Source of the DNA: JAABVD01 sp965204545
Lineage (GTDB): Bacteria; Verrucomicrobiota; Verrucomicrobiia; Opitutales; UBA2995
Assembly (NCBI GenBank): GCA_965204545.1
Contig: CBDBFA010000003.1
Location: 1,178,001-1,242,000 of the forward strand
Direction: 5' to 3'
DNA: 64,000 nucleotides
In this document: piece by piece, positions 40,309 to 48,446 of the stretch
Position numbering within the stretch: the stretch's first letter is position 1
How the letters are laid out: every line of letters starts with the position of its first letter
Notes under the pieces: model-generated
Database searches by the model: none
What the model saw: the letters and a program-made list of their open reading frames with translations, nothing else
Told to the model about the DNA's origin: nothing
Program-made: the position numbers and the translations under genes

Positions 40309-41949
40309 GTGCCTGAAATTCAAATTCTGAAAGATCTGGTTATCGTGCTTGGGGCGGCTGTCGTCGTTGTCACGCTCCTCCGACGAGCAGGCTTTCCCTC
40401 CATTGCCGGATTCATCCTGACAGGTGCAATCGTCGGGCCGAATGCTCTGGGGTTGGTAAGCGAAACCAAGCAGGTCGAGGTCCTGGCCGAGGTCGGGGTC
40501 GTCCTCCTGCTTTTCGGAATCGGTCTGGAGATCTCCCTCAGCCGCCTTCGGCAATTGTGGAAAGCCATTGTGCTCGGCGGAGGTCTGCAAGTCGGGCTAA
40601 CCATTGTCTGCACCGTGGCCATTGCCGCATGGTTTGGGCTATCCACCGGCTCAGCCATTTTCCTGGGCTGCGTAGTCGCGGTATCCAGCACCGCTGTCGT
40701 CCTGCGGGGCCTTTCCGCCAGAGGGGAACTGGAAGCGCCGCACGGGCGCCTGGCCTTGGGCATTCTGGTCTTCCAGGATCTGTGCGTGGTGCCGATGATG
40801 TTGGCGGTTCCCTATTTGGCTGGGAAGGGAGGCTCAGCCCAGGATATTTTCGTGACCATCGGCACGGTTCTTCTGGTTCTCGCGGGGGTGTTGTTTGCAG
40901 CAAGTCATCTGGCGCCGCGCCTGCTTGCTTTCGTGGCTCGGGCGAGAGAGAGAGAACTCTTCATCCTGGCCGTCTTCCTGGTGTGTTTCGGCACGGCTTG
41001 GGCCTTATCCCTGGCGGGGATTTCGCTGGCGCTGGGGGCTTTTCTAGCCGGACTGGTCGTCGCCGGAAGCGAGTTCAGGCACCAAGCCATGTCCGATCTG
41101 ATCCCCCCCCGAGAGGTCTTTGCCAGCCTATTCTTCGTTTCCGTCGGCATGCTGCTGAATGTTTCGGACGTCCTCCAACAGGCCATCTCAACCATTGGAC
41201 TGCTTTGCCTCATTCTCATTGGAAAGTTCACCATTATTCTGGGAACGGCCCTGATCCTGCGGCTTCCCCTGCGAGTGGGTATTCTATCGGCCACCACCTT
41301 GTGCCAGATCGGGGAATTTTCCTTTATCCTCCTGAAGGCCGCCCAAGGAACAAACCTCCTGGAAAGCCCACTTTCCCACAACCTGCTCATGGCCATCGTC
41401 CTTTCCATGCTTCTGACTCCGATGGCCATTGCCTTCGGGCCGCACTTGGCCGGAAGGGCGGCCCGCGTGCCATGGCTGAACCGTCTCCTTGATGCCGAGC
41501 CGCCCGGCATCGATGCCCAGGAACCGCACAGCAAGCATGTGATCGTTGCCGGTTATGGCTTGGCCGGCCGGCAAGTCTGCCGTGCCCTTCAGCGGGAGGG
41601 TGCGGCCTATATCGCGGTGGACTGGAACACCGACAAGGTGCACGAAGCCCACGACGCCGGCGTCAGGGCTGTTCTCGGAGACCTTTCCCAACGGGAGGTG
41701 CTTGAGGAACTCGGCTGCAAGCGGGCGCGATTGGTGGTCGTGGATATCAACGTCACCAGCGCCGCCGCATCCGTAGTCCGTGCCATCCGTGCCGCTGCTC
41801 CCGACGTTCCCATCATCGCCCTGATCAATTTCGAGATGGACAGGGACTTGCTGAAAAGCGCCGGCGCCTCCGAGGTCGTCACGGTCGAAGCCACCGCCAG
41901 CCAGGCCATCGTGGATACTTGCTTTAACGCCCTGGAGGCACGGGAATAA
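40309..41949 (+). CDS. CPA2-family cation:proton antiporter with RCK domain (KefB-like)
   Basis: This 546-residue protein has about twelve membrane helices of the monovalent cation:proton antiporter-2 family (FILTGAIVGPNALGLV, EVGVVLLLFGIGLEISLSRL, FLAGLVVAGSEF). A C-terminal TrkA_N/RCK nucleotide-binding domain follows (HVIVAGYGLAGRQVCRALQR, about residues 408-427). Family members export potassium or sodium in exchange for protons; the exact ion is unknown. The start is a GTG. Its GC content looks higher than the neighbouring genes and it is flanked by a MITE-like element and a repeat mosaic, so it may be a recent arrival. No partner KefF/KefG-type gene is adjacent. Confidence 0.9.
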   Translation: MPEIQILKDLVIVLGAAVVVVTLLRRAGFPSIAGFILTGAIVGPNALGLVSETKQVEVLAEVGVVLLLFGIGLEISLSRLRQLWKAIVLGGGLQVGLTIVCTVAIAAWFGLSTGSAIFLGCVVAVSSTAVVLRGLSARGELEAPHGRLALGILVFQDLCVVPMMLAVPYLAGKGGSAQDIFVTIGTVLLVLAGVLFAASHLAPRLLAFVARARERELFILAVFLVCFGTAWALSLAGISLALGAFLAGLVVAGSEFRHQAMSDLIPPREVFASLFFVSVGMLLNVSDVLQQAISTIGLLCLILIGKFTIILGTALILRLPLRVGILSATTLCQIGEFSFILLKAAQGTNLLESPLSHNLLMAIVLSMLLTPMAIAFGPHLAGRAARVPWLNRLLDAEPPGIDAQEPHSKHVIVAGYGLAGRQVCRALQREGAAYIAVDWNTDKVHEAHDAGVRAVLGDLSQREVLEELGCKRARLVVVDINVTSAAASVVRAIRAAAPDVPIIALINFEMDRDLLKSAGASEVVTVEATASQAIVDTCFNALEARE

Positions 41950-42357
41950 ACCACGGATTACACGGATAGGCACGGATCGGGAATGAGGAGACCATGTTTA
42001 AGGTATTTTTAACAACGCTCCTTTCAGTCGCTTGATCCGGCTTCGCCGGAACAGGAGTTAACGGAGGGGGGACATTCCTGTCCCCCACCATCGTGATCGT
42101 GATCGAAGAAGAGGATACGAAATAGGCACAAAAACACAAAATTCCTCATTCCTAATTGGCGCCGAAGGCGCCTCTTGGCGTTCTTGGCGAGCTTTGCGAG
42201 AGTCCTTCTTTCTTTACCCTCAATCGATCACGGTCATGATCACGATTAATTTCAGCACCTATAACTTTTAGCCTTCTTCCTTCTTCCTTCTTCCTTCTTC
42301 CTTCTTCCTTCTTCCTTCTTCCTTTTCCCTCCCCCCTTGCTTTAGGCCGAATGAGGG
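41950..42357. repeat. Intergenic mosaic between the antiporter and methyltransferase genes
   Basis: Modules in order: ACGGATTACACGGATAGGCA box directly after the antiporter stop codon, a half-palindrome of the GGAGTTAACGGAGGGGGGAC family (42053-42088) with GGGGGACA/TGTCCCCC hairpin, a GATC pair, an octamer box, the composite matching 36022-36190 (42153-42335) with GGCGCCGAAGGCGCC hairpin, GATCACGGTCATGATCAC array, and eight CTTCCTT units (about 42270-42325). No gene. Confidence 0.8.
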
Positions 42358-43332
42358 TCAGTCATCTTTCCGCGCCAGGGCCATGAGGTTGCCCCACCAT
42401 TGCGTGTCATTGGTTATCTGGCGTCCTATCTTGTAAAGCTCCACTTTGGGGAACCATTTCTTCAGAAATTCCTTGAGACTCCGGGAATTAAAGAAATTTA
42501 CATGGTCGCTCGATAATAAATGCCAGGGGACGACCTCGTTTTTGTGATTCAAAGGAACGGCGCTGAGATCGGGCACGGTGACCAGCAATGTGCCCCGGCA
42601 GATGCGGGCAATCTCCGCCATAGCACTTTCCGGCTCATCGAGGTGTTCCAGTACCTCGGACATGACGACCGAGGCGAAAGCGCCATCGTCGTAGGGCAAG
42701 GGCAGGGAGCCGGCATACAGTTCCACAAAATCGACGCGGTCCGTTGGCAGGTGGTCCCGGATTTCCGGACGATCGAGTTCCAGGCCCACGCATTCCTTGC
42801 CACCCTCGCGCAGGGCCGCAACCAACACACCCGTGCCGCAACCAAAATCCAGAATGGGCTGGGGCAGACTGCGGGCCAGCGCCAGCACCTCGGGGTTCAG
42901 GTAATCGACCGGAAATCCCGAACAGTAAATCAAGTCCCGGGAGAACACGCTGGTACCTTCGAGGAGGTGAAGGTAATGGGGCGGCTCCATGCTGGTCGCA
43001 TCCTCCAGCCAGGCTATGCATTTACCTGTCCAATACACCTGGAAGCTGCGTTTAGCCAGATTCATCGATGACTTCGGACACAAGTACTCGAAAACGACTC
43101 CATGGAAATCATCCTCGGTTCGAAGCGACTGTTGCACGTCCAATCGCTGGAGTCTAAACACGCTTAACGGCTCTGGGACGGTTTCGCTATCGAGACTCAA
43201 CTCCGGTTGAGTGGACCGCTCCTGGCAGAAATCATGATACCAGGTATGAATGCGCACCAACCCGGACCCATCCACCTCCAGATAATCCACCGCGCCTTCC
43301 GGGCTTAGAAATTCGATCGGATACCGAGTCAT
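42358..43332 (-). CDS. SAM-dependent methyltransferase with unrecognised N-terminal half
   Basis: The C-terminal half (from about residue 165) is a class I methyltransferase: ILDFGCGTGVLVAALREG (motif I), LPYDDGAFASVVMSEVLEHL (acidic and motif II region) and ICRGTLLVTVPDLS. The first 150 residues contain no motif I know but include YLEVDGSGLVRIHTWYHDFC and EYLCPKSSMNLAKRSFQVYW; they may bind the substrate. No signal peptide. The substrate is unknown. It stands alone on the minus strand between two repeat-rich regions, and the ATG start fits well. Confidence 0.82.
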   Translation of the reverse strand: MTRYPIEFLSPEGAVDYLEVDGSGLVRIHTWYHDFCQERSTQPELSLDSETVPEPLSVFRLQRLDVQQSLRTEDDFHGVVFEYLCPKSSMNLAKRSFQVYWTGKCIAWLEDATSMEPPHYLHLLEGTSVFSRDLIYCSGFPVDYLNPEVLALARSLPQPILDFGCGTGVLVAALREGGKECVGLELDRPEIRDHLPTDRVDFVELYAGSLPLPYDDGAFASVVMSEVLEHLDEPESAMAEIARICRGTLLVTVPDLSAVPLNHKNEVVPWHLLSSDHVNFFNSRSLKEFLKKWFPKVELYKIGRQITNDTQWWGNLMALARKDD

Positions 43333-43796
43333 GCCCCCAAGTCTTTGTGGGATGCCCGAGGAGTAAATCGCAAAACTTCAATCCAAGCCGTTATAACCGT
43401 CTCTCCAACCGGAAAATGGAATGGAAAAACCTACACAGCCTGCACCATCAATGCCTAACCCGAATATCTCAAAAAATTCGTCGCGAGCGAGCGGAGGTCG
43501 AGTGCTGGTGTGGTGTCTCTTAAATAATCCATCACAAAAAACCCGGATATAGAAGAGGTTACGGCATCGCGGGGACGCGATTGCCCTACCATTTCAAAAC
43601 GTAAGCGGTAGGGCGGCGGCATCCTTGCCGCGCCTGAAAATTTCTCATGCCACGATCTGGTTTTCTCACGGACGGGCTATTGATTCCCCTTTTACCGACA
43701 TACCGGAGCGTAGTAGAAAATTGGGAGATGTCGCATTCGCTCGGTAAGTGAGAAATGCGGGCTAGTGCTGATTTCGTTGGATCAGGGGACACCTCA
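43333..43796. other. Intergenic region dominated by an ACCCGC-family element
   Basis: Bases 43333-43457 are unique with no motif I can assign. Bases 43458-43761 are the largest ACCCGC-family element. The last 35 bp before the DUF4143 ATPase stop codon are unique. No gene is supported. Confidence 0.65.
43458..43761. mobile_element. ACCCGC-family MITE-like element containing 142-bp repeat, copy 3
   Basis: The left end (ACCCGAATATCTCAAAAAAT) matches the left end of the 24404-24578 element, including the following CGTCGCGAGCGAGCGGAGGT-type segment and GTGCTGG. The right end (AAGTGAGAAATGCGGG) is the approximate inverse. The middle contains the 142-bp repeat (43542-43683) with the same 33-bp upstream flank as copy 1. 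CTA flanks both ends. The interior differs from the smaller element, as if one element had inserted in, or recombined with, another. Confidence 0.7.
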
Positions 43797-44936
43797 CTAC
43801 GGCAACCCCACGTCTCGACAGAAAGTAGAAAACGGCAGAACACGTGTGTCGGTTGAGGCGTCTCCAAAGTCCTTCCTGCCCAAGTGCACTTGATAAAACT
43901 TTGGAATATCCGTCCGCTCCCTGAAGTAGCGGCAGGCGGGGGAAACCCTTCGCTCGCCACTCTTGCACTCAACGGCGAACTCTGCGCGTCCATCGCGAAG
44001 CACGACAAAGTCCACTTCGCGTTTGTCGGTATCGCGAATGAAGCGCAACTCCATCTCATGCCCTTGGGTGTCTTCAACGAAGTGACAGTACTTCAACAAA
44101 TGGCCGGCCACCATGTTCTCGAACCGTGCCCCATCCACTTGCACGCGCGTCCAGTCCCAAAAATACAGTTTCTTCTCCTTGCGCACGGCCCGGATCTTCT
44201 TTGCTCCAAACGGTGCAATACGGTAGCAAAGGTAAAGCCTTTCAAAGATCGCAATCCAGCGTTGGATGCTTTCATGCGCTACTTGCAGGAGCCGGCTCAG
44301 GCGGTTGATTGAAAGAGGGGATCCCACGCATGCCGGCAGATGTGACAGCAACAAGTCCAGCATGGACGCCTCACGAACATTCTCCAGATCGCGTAGATCC
44401 TCATAGATGACTCTGGCTGACTGTTCCCGCAGCCACCTTCGATGAAAGCGCGTCTCGCTCCGCAGAAACGGTTCAGGGAATCCTCCGAATCTGAGCAACT
44501 GCTCCACGAGCGCGTCATCGGCTGCCCGGCCCCATTCCATCACCGAAAACGGGTGGAGCCGATAATAGTGATACCGTCCCTGCAGGGAGTCTCCACCTTT
44601 GCGGTAGTAGTCGAGCCGCGCCGAACCGGTTACGATGAAAGAAATGGAACTCCTGTTCTTGTCGTATAATCCTTTCATCAGATTTCGCCACCGCACGTAC
44701 TTGTGAATCTCATCGAAAATGACGCGACCTTGCCCGGATGGGAGTCTTTCCGCCAGAATTTCCTCGCGGTCGGCCAGCGCATCCCAATTCAAGTAGGCCG
44801 GTGACGACTCGTCCCGGCCTCCCCCCAGCAGAGACAGTGCGAGGGTGGTTTTCCCAACCTGGCGTGGACCGCCGATGAATACCATCCTGTCCGCGAGATC
44901 CGCTTCAATGCTGTCAATGAGGTAACGAGCCTTCAT
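43797..44936 (-). CDS. AAA-family ATPase with DUF4143 domain
   Basis: This 379-residue protein starts with an AAA domain (ADRMVFIGGPRQVGKTTLAL, Walker A; GRVIFDEIHKYVRWRNLMKG, Walker B) and ends with a DUF4143 domain (SINRLSRLLQVAHESIQRWI, LYLCYRIAPFGAKKIR, VDFVVLRDGRAEFAVECKSG), the last being a PD-(D/E)XK-like core. Such ATPases are common accessory genes, often on islands, with unknown targets. The C-terminus after the DUF4143 core is longer than usual. It sits directly beside the MITE-like element and a small accessory region. Confidence 0.88.
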   Translation of the reverse strand: MKARYLIDSIEADLADRMVFIGGPRQVGKTTLALSLLGGGRDESSPAYLNWDALADREEILAERLPSGQGRVIFDEIHKYVRWRNLMKGLYDKNRSSISFIVTGSARLDYYRKGGDSLQGRYHYYRLHPFSVMEWGRAADDALVEQLLRFGGFPEPFLRSETRFHRRWLREQSARVIYEDLRDLENVREASMLDLLLSHLPACVGSPLSINRLSRLLQVAHESIQRWIAIFERLYLCYRIAPFGAKKIRAVRKEKKLYFWDWTRVQVDGARFENMVAGHLLKYCHFVEDTQGHEMELRFIRDTDKREVDFVVLRDGRAEFAVECKSGERRVSPACRYFRERTDIPKFYQVHLGRKDFGDASTDTRVLPFSTFCRDVGLP

Positions 44937-45305
44937 CTTTCCAAAATGCTTTCGATCAAAATGTCTCTATTTTCGATACCATCTTAATTTACTCATTATT
45001 ATTTTAGTGTCAACATGAATAAACTCATGCCTCCGTCCTTTACTCCAATTTCGCCGACTCCTACAGCCAAAAGGGATCAAGGATATTAGCCTTTTTATCG
45101 TCACGTTCCCTGAAATCACTCAGCAAACGTTTAAATTCAGCCGAATACTGATCGACGACCGCTCGTCGTTGCCACGCGTCTTCATTTTCCCTCATCGATC
45201 GCCTTGAGTCGATGGGTGTCGCGTCGACCGTAGGGGCAAAGTGCGGAAGCGCAAGCTGGAAGCGCCATTCGGGTCTGCCCCTTTTCCTTGCTCCGCCGAA
45301 CGAAT
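44937..45305. other. AT-rich accessory intergenic region
   Basis: Bases 44937-45040 are AT-rich (TTAATTTACTCATTATTATT) with no repeat modules and probably include the DUF4143 gene promoter. Bases 45061-45305 contain one minus-strand open frame that may be the end of an old gene. Confidence 0.45.
45061..45195 (-). CDS. Short open frame, possible gene remnant
   Basis: A 44-residue frame (MRENEDAWQRRAVVDQYSAE to a C-terminal ILDPFWL) has a protein-like composition, with a charged helical stretch (EFKRLLSDFRERDDKKA). The frame stays open upstream across at least 25 further codons (ending PTVDATPIDSRRS just before the ATG), so it may be the 3' end of a longer gene cut off by the VapC gene region. 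I do not recognise it. Confidence 0.3.
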   Translation of the reverse strand: MRENEDAWQRRAVVDQYSAEFKRLLSDFRERDDKKANILDPFWL

Positions 45306-45722
45306 TCAGTCCAGAAGACCGGTGTAATCAGGCCATGTCCGGTTAAGCGCATGGTCCCTGGTCATCAACGTATAGCCGTGATCCCTGGCAATTTGAACCA
45401 ACCAGAAATCCATGATTTGTCTGTGCCCGGTTGCCAGTTCGAACAAAGCGGGGTCCAGACGGTTTTGAGCAAATAACACCTCGCCCGGATCAGGACCTGC
45501 AAGTTCTGTATTCACGACCAATAATGCTGTTTTCCCTTTCAGAACCGCTTTTCCCAATATGGTCGGATTCATCAAAAGCCGCATGGCTGCGAGTTGTGTC
45601 TCTATTGCTATGGCCCAGCCATCAGGTTTAATCCTATCCAGCCATTTTCGGGCCTCACCATGGGCAACGTGTCCTTCGTACAACGCCGCAAAGAACACGT
45701 CGTTATCCAACAGAAATGCCAT
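45306..45722 (-). CDS. vapC: PIN-domain ribonuclease toxin (VapC-like)
   Basis: This 138-residue toxin has the PIN fold with conserved acidic residues in FLLDNDVFFAALYEG, the central DPALFELATGHRQIMDFWLV, and LMTRDHALNRTWPDY. VapC toxins cleave tRNA or rRNA when free of antitoxin. The ATG at 45722 overlaps the stop codon of the antitoxin gene by one base (TGATG), as in a typical toxin-antitoxin operon. A TTG one codon upstream is a less likely start. The specific target RNA is unknown. Confidence 0.9.
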   Translation of the reverse strand: MAFLLDNDVFFAALYEGHVAHGEARKWLDRIKPDGWAIAIETQLAAMRLLMNPTILGKAVLKGKTALLVVNTELAGPDPGEVLFAQNRLDPALFELATGHRQIMDFWLVQIARDHGYTLMTRDHALNRTWPDYTGLLD

Positions 45723-45967
45723 CAATCCTCCAATGCGTTGGCCAAGTCTTCCGAATCCACAATCGGCATCTTATTCCCCCGCTTGACCACTACCCGACCC
45801 TCCCGCAGATCGATTATTGCCGGTTTGTCCGGTTCCCCAGCATAGACTTCGCGAACCGCCCGGCTCACCAACCGGCTCATGGATGCCTTTTTCCTGCCTC
45901 CTCGACGTGCTGATTCCTTGCGCAGCAGGTCGGCAACATCCTCAGGTAGATCCAGGGTAGTTTTCAT
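45722..45967 (-). CDS. vapB: Antitoxin of the VapBC pair (RHH-like N-terminus)
   Basis: This 81-residue protein begins MKTTLDLPEDVADLLRKESA, a ribbon-helix-helix-like start typical of antitoxins and autorepressors. It ends in an acidic tail (NKMPIVDSEDLANALED) that could block the toxin. It directly precedes and overlaps the PIN toxin gene. DNA binding and autoregulation of the pair are expected but inferred. An AT-rich run (GGTTTTATGGTTTTATGGTT in the plus strand, 45969-45988) lies just upstream and may hold the promoter or operator. Confidence 0.85.
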   Translation of the reverse strand: MKTTLDLPEDVADLLRKESARRGGRKKASMSRLVSRAVREVYAGEPDKPAIIDLREGRVVVKRGNKMPIVDSEDLANALED

Positions 45968-46424
45968 GGTTTTATGGTTTTATGGTTTTACGGTAAAAAA
46001 GTTTAGCGTCAACGATTTTGTCGACCCTGAAAATTCATAATTCCTCCGCCAGGCTGGAGGCTCCTCTGCTCTAGGATGCCGTTCATCGAATCAGCAGATG
46101 AAATCCCGGGCAATGGGATCTCGCCAAGTGCGCATCCGCCTTCGCCTTACAGGTCTACGGGGTGACAGGGAAGGCGCAACAGGAGTTAACGGAGGGGGGA
46201 CATTCCTGTCCCCCTATCGAAAGACATGGCGGGGGACCCGTCATCGCAAGAGGTCTACGGCGTGGCGGGGGACAGGAATGTCCCCCCTCCGTTAACTCCT
46301 GTTGCGGCAAAGCCGTATCCCTTTGCGTGCTCTGCGAGAGGCAATTCCAAATCCGTGGCAATCAGTGCCCATCCGTGGTTTTTTGGGTCTTGGCGGGAGG
46401 CTATATCACTTTCGGGTCATGCCG
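45968..46424. repeat. Intergenic region with palindromic element before tRNA-Ser
   Basis: It contains a GTTTTATGG tandem (45968-45990), direct AGGTCTACGG boxes (46151 and 46250), a 39-bp inverted repeat element (46176-46305), a TTTGCGTGCTCTGCGAGAGG box, and ACGGAT-type boxes (CAATCCGTGGCAATCAGTG, near 46350). No gene is supported. Confidence 0.7.
46176..46305. repeat. Palindromic element with perfect 39-bp inverted arms
   Basis: The arm at 46176-46214 (starts GCAACAGGAGTTAACGGAGG) is exactly inverted at 46267-46305. Each arm contains an internal GGGGGACA/TGTCCCCC hairpin. The 52-bp middle contains a CATGGCGGGGGACCCGTCAT segment. A single partial arm recurs at 42053-42088. There is no coding capacity. 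Confidence 0.85.
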
Positions 46425-46514
46425 TGGCGGAGAGGGTGGGATTCGAACCCACGATACCCTTGCGGGTATACCGGTTTTCGAGACCGGCGCATTCAACCGC
46501 TCTGCCACCTCTCC
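46425..46514 (-). tRNA. tRNA-Ser (anticodon CGA)
   Basis: On the minus strand GGAGAGG pairs with CCTCTCC, with discriminator G and an encoded CCA. The anticodon arm is CCGGT-CTCGAAA-ACCGG, giving anticodon CGA. A long variable arm (ATACCCGCAAGGGTAT) and a T loop GGTTCGAATCC fit tRNA-Ser. The total is 90 nt. Confidence 0.95.
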
Positions 46515-46920
46515 TGTTATGAGACTTCAAAGGAATGGGGAGATCATAGCAAACCATTCCTGGCAAGTTTCAAATTGGGAATTTGATCTCGCCAAGGCGA
46601 GATGGCACAAAGGCACAGAGGAGGGGAAGAGGTTAGAAAGGCTAATGGCTGAAGGTGCAGATATTAATCGTGATCGTGGTTACACGGATTAGGAATTGAC
46701 ATTGGCGAAGAGCGCCGAGGTCACGATCCAGCATCCAGCATCCAGCATCCAGCATCCAGCATCCAGCATCCAGCATCCAGCATCCAGCATCCAGCATCCA
46801 GCATCCAGCATCCAGCATCCAGCACATCATTCCCTTTCCAAAAAACAAAAATGATGTTATGCAGGCTGACACAGTTGCTGAGGTCGTCATTTACTCCCCT
46901 TTTTTAAGATTAAATCCCAT
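46515..46920. repeat. Intergenic mosaic with CCAGCAT heptamer array
   Basis: Modules: TCTCGCCAAGGCGAGATGGC box (46588), GATCGTGGTTACACGGATTAGG, AGCGCC remnant, then an array of about 14 CCAGCAT heptamers (46726-46824). Bases 46825-46920 are AT-rich and unique, leading into the IS110 remnant. No gene is supported. Confidence 0.8.
46726..46824. repeat. CCAGCAT heptamer tandem array, about 14 units
   Basis: The 7-bp unit is repeated without interruption over 99 bp. The array at 62752-62850 has the same unit and the same length. Shorter arrays lie at 51403-51444, 56131-56156 and 60056-60087, and degenerate versions at 18107-18131, 32268-32286 and 63699-63714. Confidence 0.9.
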
Positions 46921-47559
46921 CCAAATACCATTGTCCCTTCTGCAGATAGGCAGGCTTTAGCCGTGTTAATGGACCGGCGAATTCAACTGAACCATATTCT
47001 AATTCAGGAGAAGAATCGCTTGGCCGAGAGGCATCCATCAACAGAAGCTTCCATCCAACGCGTGATCGCGATCCTCCAAAAGGAAATCGACGACATCGAC
47101 AGGGCCATAAAAGGGGTTCTGGCCAATAACCAGGAGATGAGCGACCGAGACCGTCTTTTCCAATCGGTCCAGGGGGTAGGACCGGTAACCTCCTGGACCA
47201 TCCTCGCCTATCTTGGCGACCTCTCGCAGTACAAACGCAACCAGTTGGTGGCCTTGGCCGGCGTGGCGCCCTCTGACAAAGACACCGGAAAGATAATCGG
47301 CAAGAGTACAATACATGGAAGAAAGGCCAAAGTTCGCAGATCTCTTTACATGGCCGCTAAAAGCGCCGCCACCCACAATCCGGTGATCCGAGCTCACGTT
47401 GAAGGACTCCGTAAGCGCGGAAAACCTCATGAAATCGCCTTGGCTGCGGCCATGCGCAAACTGCTTCTACATTTGTTCTCCCTTTCAAAAAACCAAAAGA
47501 AATTGACTCTCGCCAAGATCGCAGAGAGCGCGAAGGACACCGGGATTGGGAGAGATTAA
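46921..47559 (+). pseudogene. IS110-family transposase remnant (C-terminal part)
   Basis: The frame gives the C-terminal Transposase_20 domain of the IS110/IS116/IS902 family (ALAVLMDRRIQLNHILIQEK, FQSVQGVGPVTSWTILAYLG, RNQLVALAGVAPSDKDTGK, RKAKVRRSLYMAAKSAATH, KPHEIALAAAMRKLLLHLF). The N-terminal DEDD catalytic domain is missing, so it is inactive. The frame is open upstream to about 46921 without a plausible start. The last 20 or so residues (LTLAKIAESAKDTGIGRD) translate a TCTCGCCAAGATCGCAGAG repeat box, so the native end has also been replaced. No terminal inverted repeats are seen. Confidence 0.88.
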
Positions 47560-47783
47560 CCACAAATTACACGGATGAGCACGGATTGGGGAAATAGCCA
47601 CAATAGGCACAAAACACACAAAAACCCCATTGGAGGTTTGTAGGAGCGGGTTTATCACGCGATTGCTCAGGAATGCCCAACTCTGTCCCCAGCGCCCAAC
47701 ACTCCATCATTCCCTTTTCCCCCAATTCCTAATTCTTCATTCCTAATTGGCGCCTCTGGCGTCTTTCTTCCTCTGTGCTCTCC
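47560..47783. repeat. Repeat mosaic between the IS110 remnant and a methyltransferase gene
   Basis: Modules: ACACGGATGAGCACGGAT box, CACAAAACACACAAAAACCC, a 50-bp block (47618-47670) inverted relative to 51164-51217, octamer repeats, and a GGCGCCTCTGGCGTC hairpin close to the stop codon of the minus-strand gene. Confidence 0.75.
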
Positions 47784-48446
47784 TTAATTCGGTCTTTGAA
47801 AGACGATGCGAAAGCGCCGGATGGGTGGATCCTCGTTGTCGGTATAGTCTTCGAATTGAACAATCTGTAGCCCTTCATTTTCAATTTGAAGGACTTCTGC
47901 CCTTGTAAGTGGCCAGGGAAGGTCTCCGACCTCCTCAGACTCATTCCTGGACCGGGTAATAACCAGTAGTAGCCCGTCTGGTTCGACCAGGGATGCAATT
48001 GCCCTTATTGCTTTTGAAACCAGTTCTCTCGACAGGGCCTGTAAGGTATAGGATTCAACTACAAATGGATGCGCGCCTATCTTTGAATTCGGAAGATTGA
48101 ACAAATCTTCGACTTGGTAATTAACTGAGCTATTCGGAAAGCGTAATTTTGCTTCGGCGATTGCTGACGGAGAAAGATCAAAGGCCGTTACCTGGAATTC
48201 GATTCCGGCAAGGTATTCGGCATCGTGGCCATATCCGCAGCCAATTATTAAAGCTTTGCCACCTTCTCCATTGATGTGATTCCTTTCGCAAAATTCTACA
48301 AGGTTCGGATTCGCTACTCCATCATCCCATGGAATTGAGATCCCGTCCTTGTTGGCCTTGTCGTACAACTTTTCAAACCATTGCAGGGGATCTGAAGTGG
48401 CCTCAGCTTCCTCTGCAAGTTTCCGTACCAGGGACCTGTTTTTCAT
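47784..48446 (-). CDS. SAM-dependent methyltransferase (thiopurine methyltransferase-like)
   Basis: This 220-residue class I methyltransferase has the SAM-binding motif KALIIGCGYGHDAEYLAG (about residues 65-82), FDLSPSAIAEAKLRF and YTLQALSRELVSKAIRAIAS. Its N-terminus (LQWFEKLYDKANKDGISIPW) and general layout resemble TPMT-like enzymes that methylate small thiols, selenium or arsenic-type compounds. The C-terminus has the strand-rich end IRRFRIVFQRPN. Its base composition is lower in GC than most neighbours, compatible with transfer. The substrate is unknown. Confidence 0.82.
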   Translation of the reverse strand: MKNRSLVRKLAEEAEATSDPLQWFEKLYDKANKDGISIPWDDGVANPNLVEFCERNHINGEGGKALIIGCGYGHDAEYLAGIEFQVTAFDLSPSAIAEAKLRFPNSSVNYQVEDLFNLPNSKIGAHPFVVESYTLQALSRELVSKAIRAIASLVEPDGLLLVITRSRNESEEVGDLPWPLTRAEVLQIENEGLQIVQFEDYTDNEDPPIRRFRIVFQRPN

